This document shows positions 8,866-17,845 of a stretch of 64,000 nt of DNA, one piece after another. A model generated the notes under the pieces. It saw only the letters and a list, made by a program, of their open reading frames with translations. It was not told where the DNA came from and did not search any database. Position numbers and translations under genes: made by a program. Source of the DNA: an uncultured Olleya sp. (lineage in GTDB: Bacteria; Bacteroidota; Bacteroidia; Flavobacteriales; Flavobacteriaceae). Position 1 is the first letter of the stretch, and each line of letters begins with the position of its first letter. Location: contig CANNFD010000002.1 of NCBI GenBank assembly GCA_947503885.1, forward strand, positions 124,001-188,000, in the 5' to 3' direction.

Positions 8866-8874
8866 TTAAAGGTT

Positions 8875-11800
8875 TTAAAAGTTTAAACCAAATCCAAAAG
8901 AAAAACGCAACCCTTCCTCGCTGTTAAAAAAGTTAAATGTTCCTGAAACACTATCTGCTGCTGTAACCCAAAATCCGACACCATAATCGTTATGCCATAC
9001 TTTAGAATCGTCATTTTTAGTCCATACACGACCAACGTCTGCTCCTGCAAAAACACCTAATTGTAATGGTAATGTTTTTGTTTTAAATTGATTAAAACTA
9101 TAACGTATATCTGCACTACCCGCTAAACTATTTTGACCTGTAAAGCGCTGTAATCTATATCCTCTTAATCCATTGTTACCACCTAAATTTGCAGCTTGGT
9201 AGAATATTAAATCATCTCCAAAACGTAATTGAGAACGCACATCTGTTTTTAAAACCAGTTTTCTGTCGGTTGTTAATGCATTATAAAAGCCTAATTCCGA
9301 GTTTACAAAACCATAAGTATATTTAGTGTCTTCAGGTTCTGTTTTTGCTCCAACATCTATTCCTAAAGTCATACCTCTAGTTGGATTGATTGCATTGTCA
9401 AAACTTTTATAATTAAAGTTACCTTCTAGACCTGCAAATAAGCGTCTTTCATAAAAATCTTTATTTATAGCTGAAGGCTCAAGAGTTTCAATAAATCTGT
9501 CTGGAGTTTCTCCAATCTCAATTGCTTCTGTTGTTAATTTTACACCATAGTCTGATCCAAAATCTCCTTTTTTAAGCAGCCCTACACTTAAAGCATAAAT
9601 ACTTGTTTTTGTACGGTTATATTCCAACTCTACATTGTCATCATTATTTAAGGTTTGGTTACCATAGCCAAAAAAGTTATTTGTAAAATTCTCGCTAGTT
9701 AATTGTCCTGCAATGTGCAGATTCCAATCGCCAAATAAATTAGCAAACTCACCATCATAGTTTAAGCTAAATCCACTAGTTGCAAAAAAGTACCCTCCTT
9801 TAAAACGGTGTTGTTGTGTATATGGATTACGTGAAAACCCTTTAACGGTATAATTTAAACCAACTCCTACTTTAAAACCATCATCTGGATTGTAGCCTAA
9901 GCTAGGAGTTATGACACTAGTTTTAACTATGTTTTTTTGAAAGTCAAATAAGTTGTTATTATAAATATCTGAAAATATAATTTTTGCTCCTTCGTTTTTA
10001 GTAATCGTGTTAGGCTTTGTTTTATGATCATATATCTTAACACGTCTTCCGTTGTTTATAATATACTCGTCGTTGTTTTGACCACCAATAATACGTGTAA
10101 AAATCAAATTGTTTGCTTTACCGGTAACTTCAATCACATCATCATCATCTAAAGCATAAATCCAGATCTCTTTAGTTGTGTTTTTATTAAAGGTTCTATC
10201 TACAATTACGTCTGCTTTTTCTCCTCCTTTAATTCTAGAGATAACAACTTGAGTTTCGTTATCTGCAATTCTATTAACTTCTATATAGTCATCTTTATCA
10301 GTTCCTGTAAGGATTACCAATTCGTTTAAATAATCAGAATAACGTGCTGCAATATCTTTTAAGTTGTTTTTTCTTTCTTTTAAAAATGTTTTAATCTGTA
10401 ATAGCGATTCCTCTTGCACTTCTTTAGGCACATTGTTAAAGGCTTGTTCAATCACTTCGTCTGTTATATTATCCTGTAAATATTGTGCTTGCTTTAACCA
10501 AACTGATTTATCTGATTGTTGGATTAAAACTTTATCAAGTTTTATCCCTGCACTATTCATCCACTTAATATCCTTTAACTCTCCATCATAGACTTGAAGT
10601 TGTTTTGTAGACCCAGAAATAAAACGCATTATATCAAGTAAAGCACCGTCAAAATTAGAAAACACCTGGTCTCTATCTCTTGGTATTGGCTTATATACTT
10701 TATCTCCGTTTTCTTGGTCAAATTGTGCCCATCTCCATTGGTCTTGATGTCTATCCCAATCTCCTAAAAGCATATCAAACAAACGCGCTCTAACAAAAGC
10801 ATTTTCGTCTATTTTATATTTTTCGTCAGTACGTATTTTTTTAATTATGTCGTGAGTACTTTCTATATCATCTGCGTAACCAAAGTTTCTTTCGTGAGAA
10901 TAATTTTTTTCTGGACGTTCTTCAATTAAATATAATTCGCCTCCATAGTTATAATTATAGTCCTTTAAATATTTATGTTTTGGTATAAAGTATAATTTTG
11001 GATTTGTATGATAGACCCCTGCTGCATGAGACAAATCAGGCACTACAGAAAAGGCATACGGGTGTGCTGCGGTATAAAAGTCTAATATAAAATCTTCAAC
11101 TTTAGTTTTATCAAAACTATCTTCTAGGTAAGTTTCTTTAAACAAAACTGTTTGCAAATATTGAGTCGCACTTTTACGTAATGCTCTCATATTTAATTGT
11201 CTTCCATCTTTTGTCTGCAACCTTAAGGATCTAGTTTGATGCCCTCCACCTTCTCTAACAATCTCAAGTCCGCCATAAAGTGTGTCTAATGTTGCTACCG
11301 GGACTTCTACTTTTTGACTATATAACGCTCTATATTTATCACCAAAAAAGGTTTTATATAATCCAGATTTATCTGTTTCTTCTTCTGTATAGATAGACGC
11401 TTGGGTTGTTTGCGGAAAACTATCTGGTAGTTTTGACAAGTCAAACTCTATTGCTCTAGGCTCCATTATCTGTTTTGTAAATAATAGTTTTGGTGCTTCA
11501 TTTTCTTCACCATAAAAACTAACATTACTGCTTCCATCTTTATAAATCGTTAAGGTTGCAAAACCTTGTTTACCATAAGCAAAAAGTCCATTGTTACTTA
11601 GTGCTACACCGGATTGTTTTGATCCTGATCCAGATACCACTTGCTTGACTCCTCCGTTATCTATGTATTGTAAATTATGTTCGTGCCCAGAGGTAAAAAT
11701 TATATTATCATATTCTAATGCTAAAGTTTCAATACGGTTCATCATCTTATTATAACGTTCGTTATAACGATCTTGGATAGACACTCCACCTTGAGTTCTG

Positions 11801-12585
11801 ATCTGAGTTATAAAAGAGGATAATATTGGAACAGGCACTTTACTTTGTGTAGGATATAAGTGTTTGTCTGCACTAAAATAACCTCCATGTGACCCATTTG
11901 TGTACATTGGATGGTGCATGGCTACAATTACTGTTTTGTTTTGTGCTTTTTTAAACTCGCCTTCAAGCTCTAATAAAAAACGTTCTCTAGTTTTAATTTC
12001 ACATTCGTCGTTAATCGTTGGATGGTCATTCCAATTTTCTAGATACCATTGTGTATCAATAATAATTAACTCTACCTGATCACTAACCTCAACAACTTCT
12101 AATGGACAACCATTTTCAGGCTGAAAAGTATTTTTACCTAATGCATCTTCTATAAATTTTTCTTCATTTTTTAAGCCTTTTAAACCATTAGAGTACCAAT
12201 CATGATTACCTGGAATAAATAGTACTTTACCTTTAAAATCTTTAACTGCGTTTACTTGCGTTTGGATTTGAAACTTAGCTTTATCATAGGACTCGTGGTC
12301 CTCTGAAGGTAATCCAGAAGGATAAATATTATCACCTAAAAAAATTGTGTAATCATTTTTTGTATCAACATTTTTAATAGCCTTTTGATAAGCGGTTAAC
12401 CCTTTTGAGTATCCGCCTACTGGAGATTTTCCTGCATCTCCGAGCAAATAAAATGTTTTATGAATTGGCTTGTCTGGAAGTTGTCCAATAGCAGCTTCAG
12501 TGTCTTTATATTGCGCATTAAATGTGGCACAATTAGTAAGAATAAAAGCAAATATAAACGTTAGAATTATGTTATTTTTAGTCAT
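8875..12585 (-). CDS. Large envelope protein: acid-phosphatase-like domain, kinase-like core and Omp85-type outer-membrane barrel
   Basis: A 1236-residue exported protein with an N-terminal signal and Cys19 (possible lipoprotein, though Asn at -1 is unusual). Residues about 43-310 form a calcineurin-like phosphoesterase of the purple/tartrate-resistant acid phosphatase type: GDAG (49-52), GDNIYPSG (84-91), GNHDW (126-130), HHPMYTNGSHG (224-234) and GHEHNLQY (300-307). Residues about 430-650 hold a second conserved region with a Gly-rich loop (GGGHQTRSLRL, 446-456), LYLIEERP (551-558), GDWDRHQDQW (608-617) and PIPRDRDQVF (633-642), which resembles the DRH/DxD core of HipA/Fam20/CotH-like kinases. 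The C-terminal 350 residues are a BamA/TamA-like barrel with the LRGYR motif at 1140-1144 and a terminal Phe. The protein is full length, with all phosphoesterase metal ligands. Substrate is unknown. It heads a pair with the DUF2254 gene. Confidence 0.8.
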   Translation of the reverse strand: MTKNNIILTFIFAFILTNCATFNAQYKDTEAAIGQLPDKPIHKTFYLLGDAGKSPVGGYSKGLTAYQKAIKNVDTKNDYTIFLGDNIYPSGLPSEDHESYDKAKFQIQTQVNAVKDFKGKVLFIPGNHDWYSNGLKGLKNEEKFIEDALGKNTFQPENGCPLEVVEVSDQVELIIIDTQWYLENWNDHPTINDECEIKTRERFLLELEGEFKKAQNKTVIVAMHHPMYTNGSHGGYFSADKHLYPTQSKVPVPILSSFITQIRTQGGVSIQDRYNERYNKMMNRIETLALEYDNIIFTSGHEHNLQYIDNGGVKQVVSGSGSKQSGVALSNNGLFAYGKQGFATLTIYKDGSSNVSFYGEENEAPKLLFTKQIMEPRAIEFDLSKLPDSFPQTTQASIYTEEETDKSGLYKTFFGDKYRALYSQKVEVPVATLDTLYGGLEIVREGGGHQTRSLRLQTKDGRQLNMRALRKSATQYLQTVLFKETYLEDSFDKTKVEDFILDFYTAAHPYAFSVVPDLSHAAGVYHTNPKLYFIPKHKYLKDYNYNYGGELYLIEERPEKNYSHERNFGYADDIESTHDIIKKIRTDEKYKIDENAFVRARLFDMLLGDWDRHQDQWRWAQFDQENGDKVYKPIPRDRDQVFSNFDGALLDIMRFISGSTKQLQVYDGELKDIKWMNSAGIKLDKVLIQQSDKSVWLKQAQYLQDNITDEVIEQAFNNVPKEVQEESLLQIKTFLKERKNNLKDIAARYSDYLNELVILTGTDKDDYIEVNRIADNETQVVISRIKGGEKADVIVDRTFNKNTTKEIWIYALDDDDVIEVTGKANNLIFTRIIGGQNNDEYIINNGRRVKIYDHKTKPNTITKNEGAKIIFSDIYNNNLFDFQKNIVKTSVITPSLGYNPDDGFKVGVGLNYTVKGFSRNPYTQQHRFKGGYFFATSGFSLNYDGEFANLFGDWNLHIAGQLTSENFTNNFFGYGNQTLNNDDNVELEYNRTKTSIYALSVGLLKKGDFGSDYGVKLTTEAIEIGETPDRFIETLEPSAINKDFYERRLFAGLEGNFNYKSFDNAINPTRGMTLGIDVGAKTEPEDTKYTYGFVNSELGFYNALTTDRKLVLKTDVRSQLRFGDDLIFYQAANLGGNNGLRGYRLQRFTGQNSLAGSADIRYSFNQFKTKTLPLQLGVFAGADVGRVWTKNDDSKVWHNDYGVGFWVTAADSVSGTFNFFNSEEGLRFSFGFGLNF

Positions 12586-12641
12586 TTAAAGTTGGTGTGT
12601 TTTATTTTTTTAGTACTTTGGAATTGAATTAAAATGTACTT

Positions 12642-13913
12642 ATGTCTAAACTAGTAAAAAAAACCGAAGCTTTTGTATTTGATCTTTTAAAAAAAGAACT
12701 TCCAAATACTATAGTATATCACAATCATACACATACATTAAGAGTTCTTAAAAGTACAAAAGAAATTATAGAAAATTCTAAAATTGATGTTAATGATGCC
12801 GAAATCCTACAACTTTCTGCATTGTTACATGATGTTGGTTATACACAAAAAAGAGATGGACACGAGGAAGTTAGCGCACAAATTGCTAGAGATTTTTTAA
12901 CTAAAGAAGGTGCTGACGATAAAACTATAAAAGCTGTTGAAGCTTGTATTTTAGCTACTAAATTTGACACAAAACCTACTGCCCAATTAGAAAAAATACT
13001 TCGTGATGCAGACTCCTCTCACTTCGGAAAAAAATACTTTCCAGAAGCTAGTGAGTTTTTAAGAAAAGAATTAGAATTAGCAGGAGTAGCAAACTACACG
13101 CCAAGAGAATGGCTAGACGAAAACATTAAAGTGCTATCAAAAAAACATAGTTTTTATACAGATTATGCGCTTCAAAATTGGCAAAAAAGAAAAGAGAAAA
13201 ACCTAGCCAAACTTATTAAAGAAAAAAAGAAACTAAAAACAAAGCGTAAAACAGAAGAAATTAAAGCTAAATATAAAGCACAATACAAAAATGAAAGTCC
13301 AGAGCGTGCTATCCAATCTTTTTACAGAACTGCATTACGTAATCACATAAAATTAAGTGACATTGCAGATACAAAAGCCAATATTTTGCTATCAGTTAAT
13401 GCTATTATAATATCTGTAGTTTTAGCTAACTTAATTTCAAAATTAGACACAAATCCATATTTAACTTTACCTACCGTAATTTTTACTTTGTTTAGTGTAA
13501 TATCAATGATTATGTCCATTATTGCTACAAGACCAAATGTAACTAGCGGGCAATTTACTAAGGAGGATGTTATTAATAAAGAAGTTAATTTGACCTTTTT
13601 TGGAAACTTCCACAAAATGGAGCTTAAAGAGTTTGAGTGGGCTATCCAAGAAATGCTTAAAGACAAAAATTATGTATACAACTCTTTAACTAAAGATTTA
13701 TACTTTTTAGGGAAGGTATTAGAACGCAAATATCGATTATTACGAATTACTTATACTGTATTTATGATAGGTATTATTGTGTCGCTAATAGCTTTTGGAG
13801 TTGCAGTAAAAAACAACCCAGGAGTTGATCTACAAGATGTATTAGATAGTACATCTCAGATACAATCTAATTTACCAAACAGTTATAATAATGCATTTGT
13901 GGTTAAGAGTTAA
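12642..13913 (+). CDS. HD-domain phosphohydrolase fused to a Pycsar-effector-like (DUF5706) membrane domain
   Basis: A 423-residue protein in two parts. Residues about 25-180 are an HD phosphohydrolase with the metal ligands in place: YHNHTH (26-31), LLHDVGY with His63-Asp64, a further HEE at 74-76, and RDAD (121-124). A charged, probably coiled linker (about 180-220) follows. Residues about 220-395 match the Pycsar effector TM domain: the motif RNHIKLSDIADTKANILLSV (233-252) runs into transmembrane segments at about 250-267, 276-295 and 370-389. In characterised Pycsar systems such domains disrupt the membrane when bound by cCMP or cUMP. The HD domain could act on nucleotides. No nucleotide cyclase gene is seen nearby. 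It is divergent, by 56 bases, from the large phosphatase-Omp85 gene. Confidence 0.8.
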   Translation: MSKLVKKTEAFVFDLLKKELPNTIVYHNHTHTLRVLKSTKEIIENSKIDVNDAEILQLSALLHDVGYTQKRDGHEEVSAQIARDFLTKEGADDKTIKAVEACILATKFDTKPTAQLEKILRDADSSHFGKKYFPEASEFLRKELELAGVANYTPREWLDENIKVLSKKHSFYTDYALQNWQKRKEKNLAKLIKEKKKLKTKRKTEEIKAKYKAQYKNESPERAIQSFYRTALRNHIKLSDIADTKANILLSVNAIIISVVLANLISKLDTNPYLTLPTVIFTLFSVISMIMSIIATRPNVTSGQFTKEDVINKEVNLTFFGNFHKMELKEFEWAIQEMLKDKNYVYNSLTKDLYFLGKVLERKYRLLRITYTVFMIGIIVSLIAFGVAVKNNPGVDLQDVLDSTSQIQSNLPNSYNNAFVVKS

Positions 13914-16287
13914 CCTGATCCAATAAATCTTCATAAGTATAAAATGTTTTATTATCCGGTTGTTTTTGGTATAAAATATTTACTCTTATTGCTTTTAAAC
14001 CAGTAACACCTTGTAAATCTTCTAATTCTAAAACCTCTACCTGATCACCTAATTTTTGCTTAGATTGAAGAAAATTTATGTATTTTAAATACTCGATTTC
14101 GTCTTCTTTTTGCGAATAGACTATCGTTAATTTTCCATTCACAGTAATACGCTCGTTTGTGCCTTTAATATTAGCTTTATCAACCCGTTTTTTTACAACT
14201 TCATATCTTGCATTATAGGTGCCATCAACATCAAAATGTTTTTCGTCTGTTCTAAACCTAATTGACATTGGCTGATTAAAAACTAAAATCATTGAGGCAA
14301 CGTCTAAAGCTAATGGGTATTCATTTTGGTGATTATAAAATGAAGCTTCCATTTTACACATTACTTGCAATTGCCATAAGCGTAAATTATACAAGTAGAT
14401 TTGGTTAAAAGAATCCTCCTTAGTGATTGACTCTCCAATATACATGTTGTGCTCTACACCATCTGTTTTATAGCGTTCAAAAAAATGCGGATACATTTTT
14501 TGAACCTCTACTTGTTGTTTATCAATTATAGATGACATGTTTTTATTTATTAAACTAATCGTGTCATCATAGTTTTTACGGTAATAGTAAATTACATTTA
14601 ATTTAGTATCTATCTTGTTAAAATAGTCTTCAATAGCTTCAACTAAATAAGGTTTTGATTTTAATTGAAATTTAAAAAGAGGCTCAATTTCACTTACAAA
14701 AAACTGAGTTATTTTTTGCTCACTATCCACCTTGAAGTTTGATGTTAGTGCCTTAGTATAATTTTCTACCTGAAACAAAAGTTGTTCAAAAATTGGTAGT
14801 TTTTCTGCTTTAAACGCTGTGTCAACAATTTTTTCTACTAATTTAAGCTGAAGTAATAAATCTTTTTGAGTAGCATTATTTCTAGCATTTGAAGACCCTT
14901 TAACATCAATTTGACCAAATAAAGGGTAAACATTATCAAAACTTATTTTACTGAAGGTTGGGTTATTATTACCATTACTTTCCTCTTCAATAAACTGTCT
15001 AGCAGCTGCTTCAAACTTCCATTTTACGCTTGGATGGATAGACGTACATTCTCGCTGGATAATAGCCTGAATTAGATTTTCTTCGTCTCTTTTAGAACGC
15101 TTTATTGTTGATAGTATAAAAGGCATAACATCTATCAATTTATTAGAGTTTATACTATTTAAAGCTCTAGGTGTTTTTGACACCAACTCTAAAATTGCTA
15201 ACAACTCTCCATCTTCTGCAATTGGTGTAAAAATGGCACTTTTAAAACCTTGATCTTTTAAAACTTTAGCTTGCACCATCTGACCATTTGAAGCCTTAAA
15301 AGCTTTATCTACATCAGATATTGCAAAGTTGGTTTTGTCCCTAATAATTTTTTCATAACTGTTATGACAAAATAAGTTTTCGCATTTAAATTGTTCTTTT
15401 GCTTTTAACAAAAAACTATTAATGCTAGAATCGTGTACTTTTAACAAAGTGTTTTCTTCTTTATTAAATATTGAAAATCCTACTTCTAAATCTGTTACAT
15501 TTAATAAAGATCTAAACACTTTTTGGAAATCCAAAATAAAGCTTTTGTCTTTATGATTAGTAGTCTCTATTAAAGATGTTTTTATATTGGAAATAGCTTG
15601 ATCGTCTGTGACATCAAATATATTAGAAATCACAAATCCTTTTGAAACATAGCTATGTGGCGGAAACTTGGCTTTCCAAAGATCTATATTATCAAAATTA
15701 TCCAACAACTCATCAAAATCATCCTGCGTTAATTTAGGTGCTTTGTCTGTTGGTAATATTTCCATAAAATCAGCATTGTACAAAATTTTATAGATTCTGA
15801 CTACTCCGTTTTCATTAGGTATTTCGTAATATAATGGTCTTTTAAAGTCGGTGCTAAAATCGTAGCAATAACTCATTATAATTGTGCAAGCTAAAATATA
15901 CCAATCATTTTCTGGCATATTTTTAATCTCTAACTTAAAATCTGGACCTGCTTTTTTAATTATGTTTTCAAAACGTTTAGAAGCGTTAAAAATAAAATTG
16001 TGGTAAGGGACACTTGCGGTTTTAATCTCGTTTAAGCTTAAAACCTCACTAAATGAATCTTGTAATATTACTTTGATTTCTTTTTCACACTCTTTTAAAA
16101 CTGAAGTTTGACTAAACCCATCTCTTAACTCCGGAAATGGTTCTTGTGTTTTTAAAACACGACGTGCGTTAGATGCAATAAATTGATCATCGCTTTTAGC
16201 CAACTCTTCATAACGTTCAATTAATTTATTAAAACTAATTTTTATCGAGAAGGGTAAGTTAACATCGTCGTTTAAGTCTTTTATCAT
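13903..16287 (-). CDS. GAF-domain-like protein, conserved in Flavobacteriia, function unknown
   Basis: A 794-residue soluble protein without signal peptide or membrane segments. The region about 245-400 has the pattern of a GAF sensor domain (LDFQKVFRSLLNVTDLEVGF at its start and an EDGELLAILELVSKTPRAL strand pair near the end). The N-terminal 240 residues and the C-terminal 400 residues are helical and do not resemble any enzyme I can name; no GGDEF, HD, kinase or cyclase motifs were found. It is single-gene: its stop overlaps the convergent HD-Pycsar-like gene by 11 bases, and a strong hairpin separates it from the amylase operon upstream. A cytoplasmic sensor or scaffold role is an inference. 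Confidence 0.55.
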   Translation of the reverse strand: MIKDLNDDVNLPFSIKISFNKLIERYEELAKSDDQFIASNARRVLKTQEPFPELRDGFSQTSVLKECEKEIKVILQDSFSEVLSLNEIKTASVPYHNFIFNASKRFENIIKKAGPDFKLEIKNMPENDWYILACTIIMSYCYDFSTDFKRPLYYEIPNENGVVRIYKILYNADFMEILPTDKAPKLTQDDFDELLDNFDNIDLWKAKFPPHSYVSKGFVISNIFDVTDDQAISNIKTSLIETTNHKDKSFILDFQKVFRSLLNVTDLEVGFSIFNKEENTLLKVHDSSINSFLLKAKEQFKCENLFCHNSYEKIIRDKTNFAISDVDKAFKASNGQMVQAKVLKDQGFKSAIFTPIAEDGELLAILELVSKTPRALNSINSNKLIDVMPFILSTIKRSKRDEENLIQAIIQRECTSIHPSVKWKFEAAARQFIEEESNGNNNPTFSKISFDNVYPLFGQIDVKGSSNARNNATQKDLLLQLKLVEKIVDTAFKAEKLPIFEQLLFQVENYTKALTSNFKVDSEQKITQFFVSEIEPLFKFQLKSKPYLVEAIEDYFNKIDTKLNVIYYYRKNYDDTISLINKNMSSIIDKQQVEVQKMYPHFFERYKTDGVEHNMYIGESITKEDSFNQIYLYNLRLWQLQVMCKMEASFYNHQNEYPLALDVASMILVFNQPMSIRFRTDEKHFDVDGTYNARYEVVKKRVDKANIKGTNERITVNGKLTIVYSQKEDEIEYLKYINFLQSKQKLGDQVEVLELEDLQGVTGLKAIRVNILYQKQPDNKTFYTYEDLLDQVNS

Positions 16288-16304
16288 TGTTTAAAAATAT
16301 ACTG

Positions 16305-16312
16305 CAAAAATA
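16305..16312 (-). promoter_or_regulatory. Candidate -7 element TATTTTTG of the GAF-like gene
   Basis: The minus-strand octamer TATTTTTG fits TAnnTTTG and sits 17 bases before the start codon, just downstream of the terminator that closes the amylase operon. No TTG box is seen at standard spacing. Confidence 0.35.
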
Positions 16313-16360
16313 CGCAATTAAATAGTTAGTCGTAATTACTTTATCAAGTTGACATTTTAT

Positions 16361-16398
16361 ATATTATTAAAAGCGCCAATTAGCGCTTTTAATAATAT
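16361..16398 (-). terminator. Strong hairpin ending the maltodextrin enzyme operon
   Basis: A perfect 16-bp inverted repeat (16361-16376 with 16383-16398, loop of 6) with a GCGC core and flanking A and T runs lies 15 bases past the stop of the last GH13 gene. It has the form of a Rho-independent terminator in which the T-run is part of the stem, and it would work on either strand. Confidence 0.75.
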
Positions 16399-16412
16399 AG
16401 GATTTATTTTTT

Positions 16413-17834
16413 TTATTGCTTTACCAATACTTTATATTGGTTACCGTCTAACTGTATTGTATCCCCTTTTAATTCTACTACTTTATTAGTCATAAAATCA
16501 AGGTAAGCTCCCTTTTGTGGCACTACAACTTCTACTTGTTTATTAGTCGTGTTGGCTACAAAAACAACCTGATCATCACCGTTTGTTCTAGCAAATGCAA
16601 TCACATTTTTATCACTATCAATTGGGCTGTATTGTGCTGCAGCTTTACCCCCGTTTAATGCTGTGTTAGTTTGCTTTAATGCTGCTAATTTTTCTAATAA
16701 TTTCCAGGTGTTTCCTTTAGTATGAGGGAAGCTGTCTTTTTCAAAAAACAATAACCTGTGATCTAAATCATACTCTTGTCCAGAATAAATTAATGGCATT
16801 CCCGGAGTTAAATAACTAAGCACTGTCATAGCTTCTCCTAAATCTCCCATTCGCTCCTTAATAGTTCCGTTCCAAGAGTTTTCGTCGTGGTTAGTCACAA
16901 AATTCATTAAAATATCATCCTCTTCATATTGCTCTAAAGTTTTAGACATATACTTAGCAAATGCAGTTGCATCTTCTTCACCTTTTGCAATTTTATTCAT
17001 CATATGGTGTCCATCCCAAGCATAAGCCATATCAAACAAACCCTCTTTTAATAATTCTGGTTCCCAAGCTTCTGCTAGCATAAAAACATCTTTTGATTTT
17101 CTTAATTCTGGAATGGCTTGTTCCCAAAAATCGGTTGGTACTGATCCAGCAACATCACATCTAAAACCATCAACCCCTTCTTTAGTTAGCCAATAGTTCA
17201 TCTCTTCAATCATCTTTTTACGCATCTCTTGATTGTCATAGTTTAAATCTGCTACGTCCGTCCAATCTGTACCTTCTGGATGTATGACTTCTCCTTTTTG
17301 GTTTTGTGTATAATACTCTGGGTGGTCTTTTAGCCAAACATGATCCCAACCTGTATGGTTTGGCACCCAATCTAAAATGACATAAATACCGTTATCATGT
17401 GCAGTATTAACTAACTCTCTAAAATCTTTGATAGTCCCAAACTCTGGATTAATTGCTGTAAAATCTGAAACCGCATAATAACTACCTAAATATTTTGCTT
17501 GTTCAGCTTCTGGAAAGTCTGATGCAAATTTGCTGTTTTCGCCACCAGTTGCTTTACGTTTAGTTTCTGAAATAGGAAAAATTGGCATTAACCAAATGAC
17601 TTTAACCCCTAATTGTTTTAACTGCGGAATATCTTTTGTAAACTGTGCAAAAGTACCTTCTGGTGAATATTGTCTAATATTAGCTTCGTATATAACTGCA
17701 GTTTCTAAATCTTTGTCAGAAATAGGCTGAAGCATTGCTTTATCTTCTGAAACTTGATTGACTACATTTTGTTTTTGTTCTTCTTTACAAGCAAAAATGG
17801 TTATAAAAAAAACTAGTGCGATTACTTTTTTCAT
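16413..17834 (-). CDS. GH13 alpha-amylase-family lipoprotein
   Basis: A 473-residue GH13 enzyme that cleaves alpha-1,4-glucans. The signal peptide ends in the lipobox IFAC (Cys16), so the protein is lipid-anchored in the envelope. All four GH13 regions are present: DWVPNHT (155-161), GFRCDVAG (223-230, nucleophile Asp227), LAEAWEP (253-259, acid/base Glu255) and VTNHDENSW (313-321, Asp317). The short C-terminal beta domain is about 90 residues and there is no carbohydrate-binding module. It is the last gene of the MFS-pgmB-GH65-GH13-GH31-GH13-GH13 operon and starts 11 bases after the preceding GH13. Exact product preference is not visible. Confidence 0.88.
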   Translation of the reverse strand: MKKVIALVFFITIFACKEEQKQNVVNQVSEDKAMLQPISDKDLETAVIYEANIRQYSPEGTFAQFTKDIPQLKQLGVKVIWLMPIFPISETKRKATGGENSKFASDFPEAEQAKYLGSYYAVSDFTAINPEFGTIKDFRELVNTAHDNGIYVILDWVPNHTGWDHVWLKDHPEYYTQNQKGEVIHPEGTDWTDVADLNYDNQEMRKKMIEEMNYWLTKEGVDGFRCDVAGSVPTDFWEQAIPELRKSKDVFMLAEAWEPELLKEGLFDMAYAWDGHHMMNKIAKGEEDATAFAKYMSKTLEQYEEDDILMNFVTNHDENSWNGTIKERMGDLGEAMTVLSYLTPGMPLIYSGQEYDLDHRLLFFEKDSFPHTKGNTWKLLEKLAALKQTNTALNGGKAAAQYSPIDSDKNVIAFARTNGDDQVVFVANTTNKQVEVVVPQKGAYLDFMTNKVVELKGDTIQLDGNQYKVLVKQ

Positions 17835-17845
17835 GGTGATATATA

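Noticed and set aside
12642-16287. A complete Pycsar defence system made of the HD-effector gene and the GAF-like gene
   Set aside because: The GAF-like protein shows no nucleotide cyclase motifs, and the two genes are convergent rather than in one operon.
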